Below, one piece after another: positions 53,771 through 62,889 of a DNA stretch of 64,000 nt (the first letter of the stretch is position 1; each line of letters opens with the position of its first letter). The notes under the pieces were generated by a model. It saw only the letters and a list, made by a program, of their open reading frames with translations. It ran no database searches and had not been told where the DNA came from. Source of the stretch: Rothia nasimurium (GTDB lineage: Bacteria > Actinomycetota > Actinomycetes > Actinomycetales > Micrococcaceae). The stretch spans positions 434,001-498,000 of the forward strand of contig NZ_CAKMSS010000001.1 in the NCBI RefSeq assembly GCF_928382285.1, in the 5' to 3' direction. Made by a program: the position numbers and the translations under genes.

Positions 53771-55626
53771 TACTTCTTGCCCTTGTCCTTACCTTCTTCA
53801 CCGGAAGACAGGGCAGCGATGAAGGCTTCCTGAGGAACCTCAACACGGCCCACCATCTTCATACGCTTCTTACCTTCCTTCTGCTTCTCCAGCAGCTTAC
53901 GCTTACGAGAAATATCGCCACCGTAGCACTTAGACAGAACGTCCTTACGCATAGCGCGAATATTCTCACGGGCAATAATACGGGAACCAATAGCAGCCTG
54001 AATCGGCACCTCGAACTGCTGACGAGGGATCAGCTCGCGCAGCTTGCCGGTCATCATCACGCCGTAGGAATAGGCCTTATCGCGGTGGGTAATAGCCGAG
54101 AAGGCATCCACCTTCTCGCCCTGGAGCAGGATATCGACCTTGACCAGGTCTGCCTCTTCCTCACCGTCAAACTTCCAGTCCAGCGAGGCGTAACCGCGGG
54201 TTTTGGACTTGAGCTGGTCAAAGAAGTCAAAGACAATTTCGGCCAGGGGCAGACGATATCGCAGCTCCACACGGTCTTGGGAGAGGTAGTCCATGCCACC
54301 CATGGTGCCGCGGCGGGACTGGCACAGTTCCATAATCGCGCCCACAAATTCGTTGGGGGCGATGATGGTGCAGGCCACCATAGGTTCGCGAATGGTAGCG
54401 ACCTTACCCTCGGGGAACTCTGAAGGGTTGGTCACGCGCTGGGCGGTGCCGTCCTCAGCCACCACGTCGTAGATAACGTTGGGAGCAGTAGAAATTAGGT
54501 CAAGGTTGAACTCGCGTTCCAGGCGCTCACGCACAATCTCGAGGTGGAGCAGGCCCAGGAAGCCACAGCGGAAGCCGAAGCCCAGAGCCGCAGAGGTCTC
54601 AGGCTCGTAAATGAGGGCAGCATCGTTGAGCTGCAACTTATCGAGGGCATCACGCAGGGCCGGGTAGTCAGAGCCGTCAATCGGGAAGAGACCCGAGAAA
54701 ACCATGGGCTTGGGGTCCTCATATCCGCCCAGCTCCTCGGCGGCGGGCTTGTGGGCGCCGGTAACGGTGTCACCCACGCGGGACAGGCGGACATCCTTCA
54801 CACCGGTAATTAGGTAACCCACCTCGCCCACACCCAGGCCGTCGGTCGGCTTGGGCTCGGGAGAAATCACACCGATTTCCAGCAGGTCATGCTCGGCACC
54901 GGTAGACATCATCTTAATCTTCTGGCGGGGTTCCAGCTTGCCGTCCACCACACGAACGTAGGTAACCACACCGCGGTAGGAGTCGTAGACAGAGTCAAAA
55001 ATCATGGCGCGGGCGGGGGCATCAGCCTGGCCCTCGGGCGCGGGCAGCAGCTCAACAATGCGGTCAAGCAGCTCGGGTACACCCTCACCGGTCTTACCCG
55101 AAACCCGCAGCACATCCTCAGGCTCAACGCCAATCAGGTTAGCCAGTTCCTCGGCATACTTATCGGGCTGGGCAGCCGGAAGGTCAATCTTGTTGAGCAC
55201 CGGAATAATGGTCAGGTCATTTTCCATAGCCAGGTAGAGGTTAGCCAGGGTCTGAGCCTCAATACCCTGAGCAGCATCAACCAGCAGCAGGGCACCCTCA
55301 CACGCAGCCAGAGAACGAGAGACCTCGTAGGTGAAGTCCACGTGACCGGGGGTGTCAATCATGTTCAGGGCATAGTTGACGCCGTCCACCTCCCAGGGCA
55401 TACGAACAGCCTGGGACTTAATAGTGATACCGCGCTCACGCTCGATATCCATGCGGTCAAGGTACTGGGCCTTCATCTCGCGCGGAGTAACCACGCCGGT
55501 GGCCTGCAGCATGCGGTCAGCCAGGGTGGACTTACCGTGGTCAATATGCGCAATGATGCAGAAGTTACGGATAACGGAAGGGTCAGTGGCCGCCGGTTTG
55601 GGCGGGTTGGTCGCCAAGGGTGACAC
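53770..55626 (-). CDS. lepA: Elongation factor 4 LepA
   Basis: 618-aa ribosome-binding GTPase implicated in back-translocation and 30S biogenesis. G1 AHIDHGKS is at residues 27-34, G3 DTPGH and G4 NKID follow, and the EF4-specific C-terminal domain ends in [20 protein letters not shown] start with AAAGGAC upstream. The C-terminus is Lys/Glu/Gly-rich. First gene of lepA-hemW. Confidence 0.97.
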   Translation of the reverse strand: MSPLATNPPKPAATDPSVIRNFCIIAHIDHGKSTLADRMLQATGVVTPREMKAQYLDRMDIERERGITIKSQAVRMPWEVDGVNYALNMIDTPGHVDFTYEVSRSLAACEGALLLVDAAQGIEAQTLANLYLAMENDLTIIPVLNKIDLPAAQPDKYAEELANLIGVEPEDVLRVSGKTGEGVPELLDRIVELLPAPEGQADAPARAMIFDSVYDSYRGVVTYVRVVDGKLEPRQKIKMMSTGAEHDLLEIGVISPEPKPTDGLGVGEVGYLITGVKDVRLSRVGDTVTGAHKPAAEELGGYEDPKPMVFSGLFPIDGSDYPALRDALDKLQLNDAALIYEPETSAALGFGFRCGFLGLLHLEIVRERLEREFNLDLISTAPNVIYDVVAEDGTAQRVTNPSEFPEGKVATIREPMVACTIIAPNEFVGAIMELCQSRRGTMGGMDYLSQDRVELRYRLPLAEIVFDFFDQLKSKTRGYASLDWKFDGEEEADLVKVDILLQGEKVDAFSAITHRDKAYSYGVMMTGKLRELIPRQQFEVPIQAAIGSRIIARENIRAMRKDVLSKCYGGDISRKRKLLEKQKEGKKRMKMVGRVEVPQEAFIAALSSGEEGKDKGKK

Positions 55627-55756
55627 GTGGGTTGGGTCCTTTCACGACTCTCAGAAAGCTCATGGGAGCCTACCGGGTCTCTGACGGTAGAAATCAGTTA
55701 ACCAGTTTCTCACATTTAGCCGGTGCGTGTCTGCTCGCGCGCCGAGGAGCAGCGAT

Positions 55757-55762
55757 TATTGT
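55757..55762 (+). promoter_or_regulatory. -10 hexamer TATTGT, leaderless start
   Basis: TATTGT 7 nt before ATG 55770 of the PemK-like gene. Confidence 0.55.
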
Positions 55763-55769
55763 AGTGACC

Positions 55770-56408
55770 ATGAAGATCAACATGCGAACTATCCAGCAGG
55801 CGCTGAACATCGGCCAGCGTATCTACCGGGAATGGAACAAGTACCAGAACCAGAAGAATAAACAGCAGGGCACCGGCACCCGCCCCTCTGACGGCAGGAG
55901 CCAGGCCGGCACGCGCACCCAGCAGCGTCCGGACGCCGGCAACGGCAATTTTGGTACGTTCGGCCCCGGCGGTAGCCAGCAGGCACCTGCCGGCCAGTCC
56001 ACCGGAAGCTGGGAACAGGGCGGCTACCCCGGCGACTACTTCGGCTCGGTAGCTTTCGACTACTCCCCCGCTCTCGACGGCGACGCCGACCCCGGCGAAG
56101 TCGTCTGGGCCTGGGTCCCCTTCGAAGAGGACTACAGCCAGGGCAAGGACCGCCCAGTCCTAGTCATCGGACGCTCCGGTTCCTACCTTCTAGGGCTAAT
56201 GCTCACCAGCAAGGACCACTCCAACTCCCGCACCGCCGACCCCAACTACCTGGACATCGGCGCAGGCGTATGGGACAAGGAAGGGCGCGACTCCGAGGTC
56301 AAACTCAACCGTGTCATCCAGCTCAACCCGAACGGTATCCGCCGTGAGGGAGCCATCATGGACCGGGCAACCTTCGACTTCATCGCCGAAGCCTACCGCC
56401 GTCGCTAA
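55770..56408 (+). CDS. PemK/MazF-like protein without adjacent antitoxin
   Basis: 212 aa. The C-terminal half carries a PemK/MazF-type domain: GEVVWAWVPFEEDYSQGKDRPVLVIGR, then LGLMLTSKDHS and VKLNRVIQLNPNGIRREGAIMD. In toxins this fold cleaves mRNA. The N-terminal half is different: a helix (MRTIQQALNIGQRIYREWNKYQ) and about 70 residues of Gln/Gly/Ser/Pro-rich linker. No antitoxin gene is next to it. Homologues at this place are, to my memory, widespread in Actinobacteria, so a housekeeping role is more likely than a plasmid-type toxin. ATG 55770 is chosen over an upstream frame that crosses the lepA promoter region. Confidence 0.8.
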   Translation: MKINMRTIQQALNIGQRIYREWNKYQNQKNKQQGTGTRPSDGRSQAGTRTQQRPDAGNGNFGTFGPGGSQQAPAGQSTGSWEQGGYPGDYFGSVAFDYSPALDGDADPGEVVWAWVPFEEDYSQGKDRPVLVIGRSGSYLLGLMLTSKDHSNSRTADPNYLDIGAGVWDKEGRDSEVKLNRVIQLNPNGIRREGAIMDRATFDFIAEAYRRR

Positions 56409-56800
56409 GAGACTTACTCAAAGGGGTTACACAGGCTCGCGCTCGCTGCCGACCCTCTCGCTGGTTCGCTAGCTGGCTCGCAAGCTCGCCAGATTCGCGC
56501 CGAGATTTGTTTTCCTCGCGCGCTCGGAATCTCGGTGCTCATCACCAGCGATTCACGCCAGCCGCCGAGCCAGCAGCTTCGCTGCGAGCCTGCTCCACCC
56601 AACCTGGCAGGGTCTAAGAAAAATTGTTGCTTATATCTCTGCCCTAAGCTGGGGCGGAGCTGATAAAGTTAACCCTTGTGTGTCCGATGGTCATCGGGCA
56701 CTGCTGACTGGTTGCCATAGGCATCCCCACGCCGCTCAGTCGATGACCGGTCAGCGCAGCCCTCACCGACCAATTAGACAAAAACAGAAAGTTTTTAATC
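56409..56800. other. rpsT upstream region
   Basis: 392 nt without a gene. The first half is a structured, palindromic segment (listed separately). The second half holds the likely rpsT promoter: TAAAGT at 56664-56669 and a leader of about 120 nt with the internal pairs GATGG/TCATC around 56686-56695 and CGATGACCGG further on. S20 leaders can be self-regulated, but I see no defined motif. Confidence 0.5.
56432..56592. repeat. 160-bp nested imperfect palindrome
   Basis: Three perfect inverted pairs are nested around one centre: 56432-56440 with 56584-56592 (CAGGCTCGC), 56472-56480 with 56566-56574 (GCTGGCTCG) and 56500-56507 with 56528-56535 (CCGAGATT). The CTCGC motif recurs on the left side. 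It may be a large RNA structure, or a non-autonomous mobile or dispersed repeat. Confidence 0.6.
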
Positions 56801-57064
56801 GTGGCTAACATCAAGTCCCAGAAGAAGCGCATCCTCACCAACGAGAAGGCTCGTCTGCGCAACAACGCAATCAAGTCAGATCTCAAGACCTCCATCCGTA
56901 AGGTCAACGAGGCAGTTGAAGCTCAGAACGTTGAAGCAGCAACTGAAGCTCTTCGTGTTGCGAACCGCAAGCTGGACAAGGCTGTTTCTAAGGGTGTTCT
57001 GCACAAGAAGAACGCAGCTAACAAGAAGTCCGGTCTGACCGTTCTCGTCAACAAGCTTTCCTAA
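56801..57064 (+). CDS. rpsT: 30S ribosomal protein S20
   Basis: 87 aa. Basic helical protein; [30 protein letters not shown] and the end [19 protein letters not shown] are family hallmarks. GTG start with AGAAAG upstream. It stands alone, convergent with holA as in M. tuberculosis, and ends at a 17-bp hairpin shared with holA. Confidence 0.97.
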   Translation: MANIKSQKKRILTNEKARLRNNAIKSDLKTSIRKVNEAVEAQNVEAATEALRVANRKLDKAVSKGVLHKKNAANKKSGLTVLVNKLS

Positions 57065-57109
57065 GTTCTATATTCCGGCCCCTCTAGCCGGCGTCTAAGA
57101 GCGAAGTGA

Positions 57110-57149
57110 CACAAGGCCCCGCTCCCTTTCCTGGGAGCGGGGCCTTGTG
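57110..57149. terminator. Bidirectional terminator, rpsT/holA
   Basis: A 17-bp perfect stem (57110-57126 with 57133-57149) and 6-nt loop between convergent genes. Confidence 0.92.
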
Positions 57150-57165
57150 CTTTCTTGCCCTGTCG

Positions 57166-58173
57166 CTAGTGGTTGCGGGAGGCCTGGGAAATAGCCAGGA
57201 CGGCTTTTTCTAAGGGGTAGAAAGAGTCAAGATTCTCGCCCTTGAGCTGGGCATCGGTATCGGCCAGCAGGGCCAGGACGCGGGCCAGGTCGGCAGGCGC
57301 ATACCTGCGGGAATCCCGCTGGGCAGCTTCTACCTGCCAGGGAGCCATCTTAAGGTCACCCGCCAGCTGGTTTGAGCTGCCACGCACCCCGTGCACTTTG
57401 GCAATGTTACGCATGCGGGCAGCCAGGGCACCCAGGATGGGGATAGGGTCGCTTCCGGTATCGATCGCCTGGCGGAGCAGTTTAATAGCTTCCCTGCTGT
57501 TGCCCGCTACCGCAGCATCACCCACCTTAAAGGCGGTGACCTCGGTACGGCCGCCAAAGTAGCGGTCGATGGTATCTACAGTGATGGCACCCGGCTCATC
57601 TGCAATAAGCTGGCGGGCAGCCGACGCTAATTCTGAGATATCACTGGTTGCTGCCGCAAGAGCTGCCGCTGCGGGCGGGTCAATAGAGCGCTGGGCTGAG
57701 CGGAACTCGTAAATGACGAAATCCAGCCGGTCGCGTTCATTCTTAAGAGCCTTACACTCGACCACCGGGTAGGACTTATTGGCCTTGATAGTATCAATGA
57801 GCTTTTTACCCCTGTTACCTCCTGCGTGGTGCAGTACCACCAGGGTGGAGTCGTGGGGCGCAGCGGCATAGGCAAGGGCGTCCTGCAGGAAGGCGTCGCT
57901 CATGGAGGCGACCTGGGTGACCTCAATAATTTTGGGTTCATCAAAAAGGGAGGGGCTGGCAAGGACGTCTAGCTGCCCGGCCCGGTAATCTTTGGCCGAG
58001 AGGCTGGTGATTTCGTAGCTGCCGTGGGCCTCTTCAAAGAGCTGACGGAGCCGCTGGGTGGCTCGGGAAGCAAAGTATTCTTCGGGGCCGTAGAGCAAAA
58101 CGAGTGGAGCAAGCGGAACCGATCGCCAGCCGTTATCTGGACCAGCTGAGCGGGTGCGGGGTGTGCGTGCCAT
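57166..58173 (-). CDS. holA: DNA polymerase III subunit delta HolA
   Basis: 335-aa clamp-loader subunit that opens the beta ring. The N-terminal LVLLYGPEEYFASRATQRLRQLF is typical, and the lid and collar regions follow (LGALAARMRNIAKVHG, MAPWQVEAAQRDSRRYAPADLARVLALLADTDAQLKG). A strong AAGGAGGATAC precedes ATG. Downstream of the comEA-comEC unit, as in many Actinobacteria and M. tuberculosis. Confidence 0.94.
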   Translation of the reverse strand: MARTPRTRSAGPDNGWRSVPLAPLVLLYGPEEYFASRATQRLRQLFEEAHGSYEITSLSAKDYRAGQLDVLASPSLFDEPKIIEVTQVASMSDAFLQDALAYAAAPHDSTLVVLHHAGGNRGKKLIDTIKANKSYPVVECKALKNERDRLDFVIYEFRSAQRSIDPPAAAALAAATSDISELASAARQLIADEPGAITVDTIDRYFGGRTEVTAFKVGDAAVAGNSREAIKLLRQAIDTGSDPIPILGALAARMRNIAKVHGVRGSSNQLAGDLKMAPWQVEAAQRDSRRYAPADLARVLALLADTDAQLKGENLDSFYPLEKAVLAISQASRNH

Positions 58174-58227
58174 GTATCCTCCTTGGGTGCCTTTCTATCT
58201 TGTCAGATAAAGCGCTTTTGTGCAGGT

Positions 58228-59157
58228 TTAGCCCGAGGCGGTCACCTCAATCCCCCGGTCACTGGTGGTCAGAGCCAGATGCCCCGAAAGGTCTGTGCGG
58301 GCAGCGGGGATAGAACGTTGGTTCAGGAAGCTGAGAATACTCTCATGCGGGTGCCCATAACTGTTGCCTGCTCCCACAGGGATGAGCGCTAGGGAGGGGC
58401 TGGCTGCGATGATCAGGTCGGTTCCGCTGCCCGCCGAGCCGTGGTGGGCTATTTTAAGGACGTCGGCAGGCACCTGCCCTGCCGATTCGGCAAGAAGCCG
58501 GTGGGCGGCGTCCGCTTCAAGATCCCCCGTGGTGAGCACGGTCAGCGGCCTCTGGCCGGTCTCCCTGGCAGGCAGGGACCAGTGGATGACGAGGGAGGAA
58601 TTGTTGATCCAGCTAGAGGAGCCGGTTGCGCCGGGAATCCTCTGGGCCTGGACCGGGGGCCACAACACCCGACCTAGGGGTTGACCGGTTGCCTCGTGCT
58701 GCCCTGCGGTAACGGACTCTGCGGGGAAGGCCGAGCCCGTAGAAAGCCGATAGGCAGCTGTTCCTTGTGCGACCGGGGTCTGTTGCCCCTGTCTGCTGTA
58801 ATGGGGCGACGTCACCAGCGTCGGCTGGGCGAAGTCACTTTGAACCTGTTGTAGTACCCCATCGTGGTCGCTATGGGCGTGGGTTATGAGCACAGCTTCC
58901 AGCTGGTCTACCCCGGCCCAGTCGAGGCAGGACTTGAGGGCCGAGTAATCGTTGCCGGTATCGAGAAGGTAGGCCGATCGCTGGCCGGTGCGGATGAGGT
59001 GGGCGTCCCCCTGGCCTACATCGCAGGTAATCCACTGCCAGTTATCAGGGGCCCGGTGTGCAGCCGGCCAACGGTCGTGCAGCAGGAATACCGCTAGACC
59101 TATCACGAGCACTATGAGGGTAAGATCAGCCAGGCTTTTGTTTCTCCTGCGGTTCAC
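58228..59157 (-). CDS. ComEC-type metallo-beta-lactamase domain protein (separate gene)
   Basis: 309 aa. One N-terminal transmembrane helix (LTLIVLVIGLAVFLLHDRW) precedes a metallo-hydrolase domain: ITCDVGQGDAHLIRT, THAHSDHDG with the HxHxDH metal motif, TTGDLEADA, IAHHGSAGSGT and the final GNSYGHPHESIL. In most ComEC proteins this is the C-terminal domain of one chain. Here it starts at GTG 59157, overlapping the comEC stop as GTGA in another frame. It may process incoming DNA, but the activity is not proven for the family. Confidence 0.88.
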   Translation of the reverse strand: MNRRRNKSLADLTLIVLVIGLAVFLLHDRWPAAHRAPDNWQWITCDVGQGDAHLIRTGQRSAYLLDTGNDYSALKSCLDWAGVDQLEAVLITHAHSDHDGVLQQVQSDFAQPTLVTSPHYSRQGQQTPVAQGTAAYRLSTGSAFPAESVTAGQHEATGQPLGRVLWPPVQAQRIPGATGSSSWINNSSLVIHWSLPARETGQRPLTVLTTGDLEADAAHRLLAESAGQVPADVLKIAHHGSAGSGTDLIIAASPSLALIPVGAGNSYGHPHESILSFLNQRSIPAARTDLSGHLALTTSDRGIEVTASG

Positions 59158-60746
59158 GGTCTGCCCCCTAGCAGTCGAGGCAAGCGAGCTGCGGGCAGGG
59201 AGTTGAGAGACCTGTCTGCTGAGAGAACCAGCCAGCTGCTACCCACAACGATCAGCAGGGTCAACCCTAGAGTGAGAGGTGAAAGCGCAAGAGGTAGCTG
59301 GCTTGCAGGTAGCTTGTAGCACCAGGTAGCAACTGCTAGCAGCCCCTGGGTAAGAAAGCCACCGAGATTCATGAGGGCATCGAGCAGGGGTTGGGCTAGC
59401 CCAAGGGCGTAGCCGATGAGGGCAAGTAACCCCAGCACGGTAATGGGCGCTACCAAAGGGGCGGCCAGAAGATTAGCTAGAACCGTATAGGGGTAGATGG
59501 ACTCAGAAAGAATCAGGATCACCGGCGCGCACCAGAGGCTAGCTGCACAGGGTAGAGCTACCAGATCAGCAAGCAGAAGGGGCAGTACCCTGCTGAGGAG
59601 GCGTGAGAGAGCCGGTGCCAGTATCAGGAGGGAAGCTGTAGCCACGACCGAGAGAATAAAGCCGTAGTGGGTGGCAAGGGGTGGCGCTGCCAGAAGAAGA
59701 GCCATTACGCAGGTTGAGAGGAAAGCCAGACGGTAGGCTCCGTGGCCAAGAATCAGACCTAGAGCTCCCAGCAGCCCCATTACCCAGGCTCTGAGTACAG
59801 AACCGTCAAGCCCTACCAGCACGACGTAGGCCGATGACGCGGCCACTCCGACTGCTATGAGGGCAGGGCGCCGGGGCCACAACGGGTAGAGCAGACGGTA
59901 GGCGACGACAAAAATCAGGGTAATGTTAGCCCCCGAAACAGCTGTCAGGTGTGTTAGACCGGCCACCCGCAAAGATGAAAGAGCCGGTGCAGGCAGCGAA
60001 GAATCATCGCCGTAGGCCATACCCAGGAGCAGGCCAGCCCGTTCGGCGCCCAGATGGTCCACTGCCCTATCGCGCAACCCGCTCTTAAGTTCGAAGAGAG
60101 GGGCTACAGAAGCCGGGTGCTCCAGCAGGCTCACAGCTCCCTGCAAACGGTAGTAGGTTCCGCTGACCTTCAACTCCCCCACCGCGCTGACAGTGCTCCC
60201 CGGAATAAAAAGTTTATCTGTATAGACGCTGAGCGGTACCCGCTGGCTCCAGGTCCTTGAAGCCTGCCTTATCTCCACGGTTTCTACCTGCAACCTATAC
60301 CCACCCGTCGGAGCAGGCCGGGCCTCAGTTACTTCAGCCGTCACTCGTATTCCCTGCCCGTTCAGAGCCTGCATCAGCTCCCACTGTTGAGGGTAACCCC
60401 GGGCGTGAAGGGCAACAGTCTGTAAGGCAGCGAGCAGGCAGGTTAGCACCAGAGTATATGACACAGAGACCGGTACCTGGGTCAGCGGACCTTTCGCCTT
60501 CGCAATACTTTTTCGAACTAAAATCTGGGCGCCGCACCAGGAGCCCAGAGCAAGGCAAGCGAGCAGGGCTCCAGCCCAGAGCGCCCACCGGGCCCCGGCA
60601 AGAATCCACAGGGCGGTAAAACACCAGAGCCCCACAGCAGGTGCCACAAGACGGGCATCGGTCAGACGCAGTTGCACCCGCCGATGTTCGGCCCGTTCAG
60701 CCTGTGCCTGCTGCCAGCTCCGACCAACAGCCAGAACCCTTTTCAT
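59154..60746 (-). CDS. comEC: ComEC competence-domain channel protein
   Basis: 530 aa. DNA-uptake channel subunit. N-terminal helices and an OB-like segment (about 130-220) are followed by the Competence domain with GLTHLTAVSGANITLIFVVAYRLL and AWVMGLLGALGLILG, and then a series of transmembrane helices to the end. The usual C-terminal metallo-beta-lactamase domain is missing from this chain and encoded by the next, overlapping gene. The start overlaps the comEA stop as ATGA, so comEA, comEC and the hydrolase gene are translationally linked. Confidence 0.93.
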   Translation of the reverse strand: MKRVLAVGRSWQQAQAERAEHRRVQLRLTDARLVAPAVGLWCFTALWILAGARWALWAGALLACLALGSWCGAQILVRKSIAKAKGPLTQVPVSVSYTLVLTCLLAALQTVALHARGYPQQWELMQALNGQGIRVTAEVTEARPAPTGGYRLQVETVEIRQASRTWSQRVPLSVYTDKLFIPGSTVSAVGELKVSGTYYRLQGAVSLLEHPASVAPLFELKSGLRDRAVDHLGAERAGLLLGMAYGDDSSLPAPALSSLRVAGLTHLTAVSGANITLIFVVAYRLLYPLWPRRPALIAVGVAASSAYVVLVGLDGSVLRAWVMGLLGALGLILGHGAYRLAFLSTCVMALLLAAPPLATHYGFILSVVATASLLILAPALSRLLSRVLPLLLADLVALPCAASLWCAPVILILSESIYPYTVLANLLAAPLVAPITVLGLLALIGYALGLAQPLLDALMNLGGFLTQGLLAVATWCYKLPASQLPLALSPLTLGLTLLIVVGSSWLVLSADRSLNSLPAARLPRLLGGRP

Positions 60747-61675
60747 ACCGTCACCAGCGGGCGGAGAGCTTCAAGAGTGGCTGGCCCAATGCCCGAAACC
60801 TGGTCCAGCTCATCCACCGAGCTGAAACCCCCGTACTGCTCCCGCCAGCTAATAATTGATGCAGCCAGCACCGGGCCGACCTTCGGCAGGGTCTGAAGCT
60901 CTTCGGCACTTGCCGTATTGATATTCACTAGCCCGGCGGCGTCCGTACCCCGATCTATACCGAGCCCCGTACCCGCTAAACTATGAGCGGCCTCGGCGCC
61001 ACCCTCTGAACTAGGTGGTGCCTCGCCCTGCACCGGAATATACACCTGGCTCCCGTCGCTGGCAGGGGCTGCCAGGTTGATCGCCGATGTATCAGCATCG
61101 TCCCTGAGCCCGCCGGCAGCTGTGACCGCATCGTTTACCCGGCTCCCAGAATCCAGCTCATAGACTCCCGGGGTCTGCACCGCGCCGGCAACATGAACCA
61201 CCACAGGCGCACCTCCCCCATGAGCGGCAACTGAAGTAGCGTCCGCCCCGGTGCTCAGCCCCTGACCAGCCTCATCACCCGGCACCGGGCTACCCCCATC
61301 AGCCTGCACCGTGGCTTCCCCAGAAGGGGCCACAGGAACCGCCGACACAGACGAGCCGCCACCAGAAAACACCACAGGCCACAGAGCAACAAGACCCAAG
61401 ACAAGAGCAAGAATCACCAGAGCACCTGTAGGCACCCGCCATCGGGTCACCGAAGCCTGCGGGCCAAGACCGGGAGCCTCCGAATCGGAAGACGCCAAAG
61501 CACGCTCAAGAAGCACCCGATGGCGGGGGCTCCGTGTGGCGCTCGCAGGAGCAGGGCCGTGGCGCCTGCTGCGCAAGAGATAGTCAGTCTGACTCGGCTG
61601 ACCTGTATCGATATCGGCAGGTTCAATCGAAACAGACGGTAGGGTATCAGCGGGGTACCTAGAGTTCTGAGACAT
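60743..61675 (-). CDS. comEA: ComEA-family DNA receptor with SLBB and helix-hairpin-helix domains
   Basis: 310 aa. A cytoplasmic N-terminus of about 80 residues, one transmembrane helix (TGALVILALVLGLVALWPVVF), a linker, an SLBB domain (VVVHVAGAVQTPGVYELDSGSRVNDAVTAAGG) and a C-terminal pair of helix-hairpin-helix motifs (NINTASAEELQTLPKVGPVLA, VDELDQVSGIGPATLEAL). It binds double-stranded DNA at the surface and passes it to ComEC. ATG 61675 lies 6 nt after TAGCCT, suggesting a leaderless start. Confidence 0.94.
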   Translation of the reverse strand: MSQNSRYPADTLPSVSIEPADIDTGQPSQTDYLLRSRRHGPAPASATRSPRHRVLLERALASSDSEAPGLGPQASVTRWRVPTGALVILALVLGLVALWPVVFSGGGSSVSAVPVAPSGEATVQADGGSPVPGDEAGQGLSTGADATSVAAHGGGAPVVVHVAGAVQTPGVYELDSGSRVNDAVTAAGGLRDDADTSAINLAAPASDGSQVYIPVQGEAPPSSEGGAEAAHSLAGTGLGIDRGTDAAGLVNINTASAEELQTLPKVGPVLAASIISWREQYGGFSSVDELDQVSGIGPATLEALRPLVTV

Positions 61676-61681
61676 GGCCCC

Positions 61682-61687
61682 AGGCTA
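61682..61687 (-). promoter_or_regulatory. -10 hexamer TAGCCT of comEA
   Basis: TAGCCT 6 nt before ATG 61675. Confidence 0.45.
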
Positions 61688-61724
61688 AGAGCTTCCGAGC
61701 GGCTAGGCCAAGGCCAAAGGCACC

Positions 61725-61733
61725 TGTGGATAA
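61725..61733 (-). promoter_or_regulatory. DnaA-box-like site upstream of comEA
   Basis: TTATCCACA on the minus strand, a perfect match to the general DnaA box, 50 nt upstream of comEA. A near match in the opposite direction (CTATCCACA, 61819-61827) lies in the loop and stem of a hairpin after degV. Confidence 0.4.
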
Positions 61734-61855
61734 AGCCCCTCCCACCAATCTGCGGAAATTAGCCCCAGAAACCTCGCAGGTGGTGCAGTCGAGTCACAAG
61801 ATGACGCGACTCAGGCCCCTATCCACAGGGGCTCTGCACCATCTTGAACATAACT

Positions 61856-62764
61856 CTAGAAAATAACGGCTGCCAGGGCCCCTAAGCCCGCATGGGCAGA
61901 GAGCACCGGGGGCAGGGGCGTCAGCACGGCCCCAGAGGCGATAGACCCCAGGGTCTGCTGAAACTCCCGCGCCTGCTCCTCATTACCGCTGTAATGGATG
62001 GCAACCACCTGCCCCTGGCGTCTGAGCAGGTTGGCTGACTCCCTATCCTTCAGCGGCACATCTAGCGGTAATTCACCGGCCCGCTCGGCACTGGCCTGTT
62101 CGGTCAAAACTGCAAGCCGTTCAATCGCCTTAGCTGTAGTGCGGGGGCGCTCAACGTAGTGCAGTTTGCCATCGAGCACGGTAGCCACAGGCCGAATCTG
62201 AAACATCTGGCCCACCATAGCTAGAGCGGGGCTGACGCGTCCGCCCCGTTTAAGAGCGTCCAGGGTAGGGATAAAGAAAAAGAGCTCGGTAGAAGCACAG
62301 AGCTCCTCGGCTACAGCGGTGGCCTGCTCTAAGTCCTGCTCGCGGGCAAGGAGGCGGTGCAGGCGGAGCACGGGCTCCCCCAGCCCCATCGCCAAGTTGA
62401 GCGAGTCAACTACCACCACCGGCACATCGACCAGTTGCGCCGCTAAACGGGCCGCATCGCAGGTACCCGACAGCTCCCCCGATAAGTGAACCGAGATAAT
62501 CGCAGTGTAGCCCTGGGCTGCCAGCTGCTCGTAGACGTCCACCAGGGCACCCGGCGCAACGCCGGAGGTCAGCACCTGCTCCCCCTGAACATGAGCTAAA
62601 GCGATAGCGGCATCTATCTGATCGGCCGGTAAGTCATTCAAAGCACGGTCGCCCACGGTGACCGGTAGCTCAACCAGACTAAACCCGCCTTCGGCCTTGA
62701 GCTCTTCAAGGGTAGCGGCGGGCAGGGCAGCAGACGAATCGGTGACCAGGGCTATAGAACGCAC
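61856..62764 (-). CDS. DegV family fatty acid-binding protein
   Basis: 302 aa. EDD-fold protein that binds a fatty acid; N-terminal IALVTDSSAALP and the pocket segments TSGVAPGAL, SVHLSGELSGTCDAA and VVDSLNLAMGLG are typical. In Gram-positive bacteria some relatives are FakB subunits that present fatty acids to the kinase FakA; no kinase is visible here. GTG 62764 lies 6 nt after TAGAGT. Confidence 0.92.
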   Translation of the reverse strand: MRSIALVTDSSAALPAATLEELKAEGGFSLVELPVTVGDRALNDLPADQIDAAIALAHVQGEQVLTSGVAPGALVDVYEQLAAQGYTAIISVHLSGELSGTCDAARLAAQLVDVPVVVVDSLNLAMGLGEPVLRLHRLLAREQDLEQATAVAEELCASTELFFFIPTLDALKRGGRVSPALAMVGQMFQIRPVATVLDGKLHYVERPRTTAKAIERLAVLTEQASAERAGELPLDVPLKDRESANLLRRQGQVVAIHYSGNEEQAREFQQTLGSIASGAVLTPLPPVLSAHAGLGALAAVIF

Positions 62765-62770
62765 CTCACT

Positions 62771-62776
62771 ACTCTA
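62771..62776 (-). promoter_or_regulatory. -10 hexamer TAGAGT, leaderless start of degV gene
   Basis: TAGAGT 6 nt before GTG 62764 on the minus strand. Confidence 0.55.
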
Positions 62777-62828
62777 CCGCCTAGCCAAGCCCTTGGAGTG
62801 ACTCAGTCCATAGCAATCACCCAAAAGA

Positions 62829-62870
62829 TAAAAAATCGGGTGCTCCCTCACTGCGGAAGAAGCACCCGAT
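62829..62870 (-). terminator. Intrinsic terminator of leuS
   Basis: A 10-bp perfect stem (62835-62844 with 62861-62870), 16-nt loop, and a TTTTTA tail on the minus strand. Confidence 0.85.
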
Positions 62871-62889
62871 GATATCTATCTAGATCTCA

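Noticed and set aside
61815-61832. Second DnaA box after degV
   Set aside because: The site has a mismatch and forms the loop and one arm of a GCCCCT/AGGGGC hairpin, so a terminator-like role is as likely.
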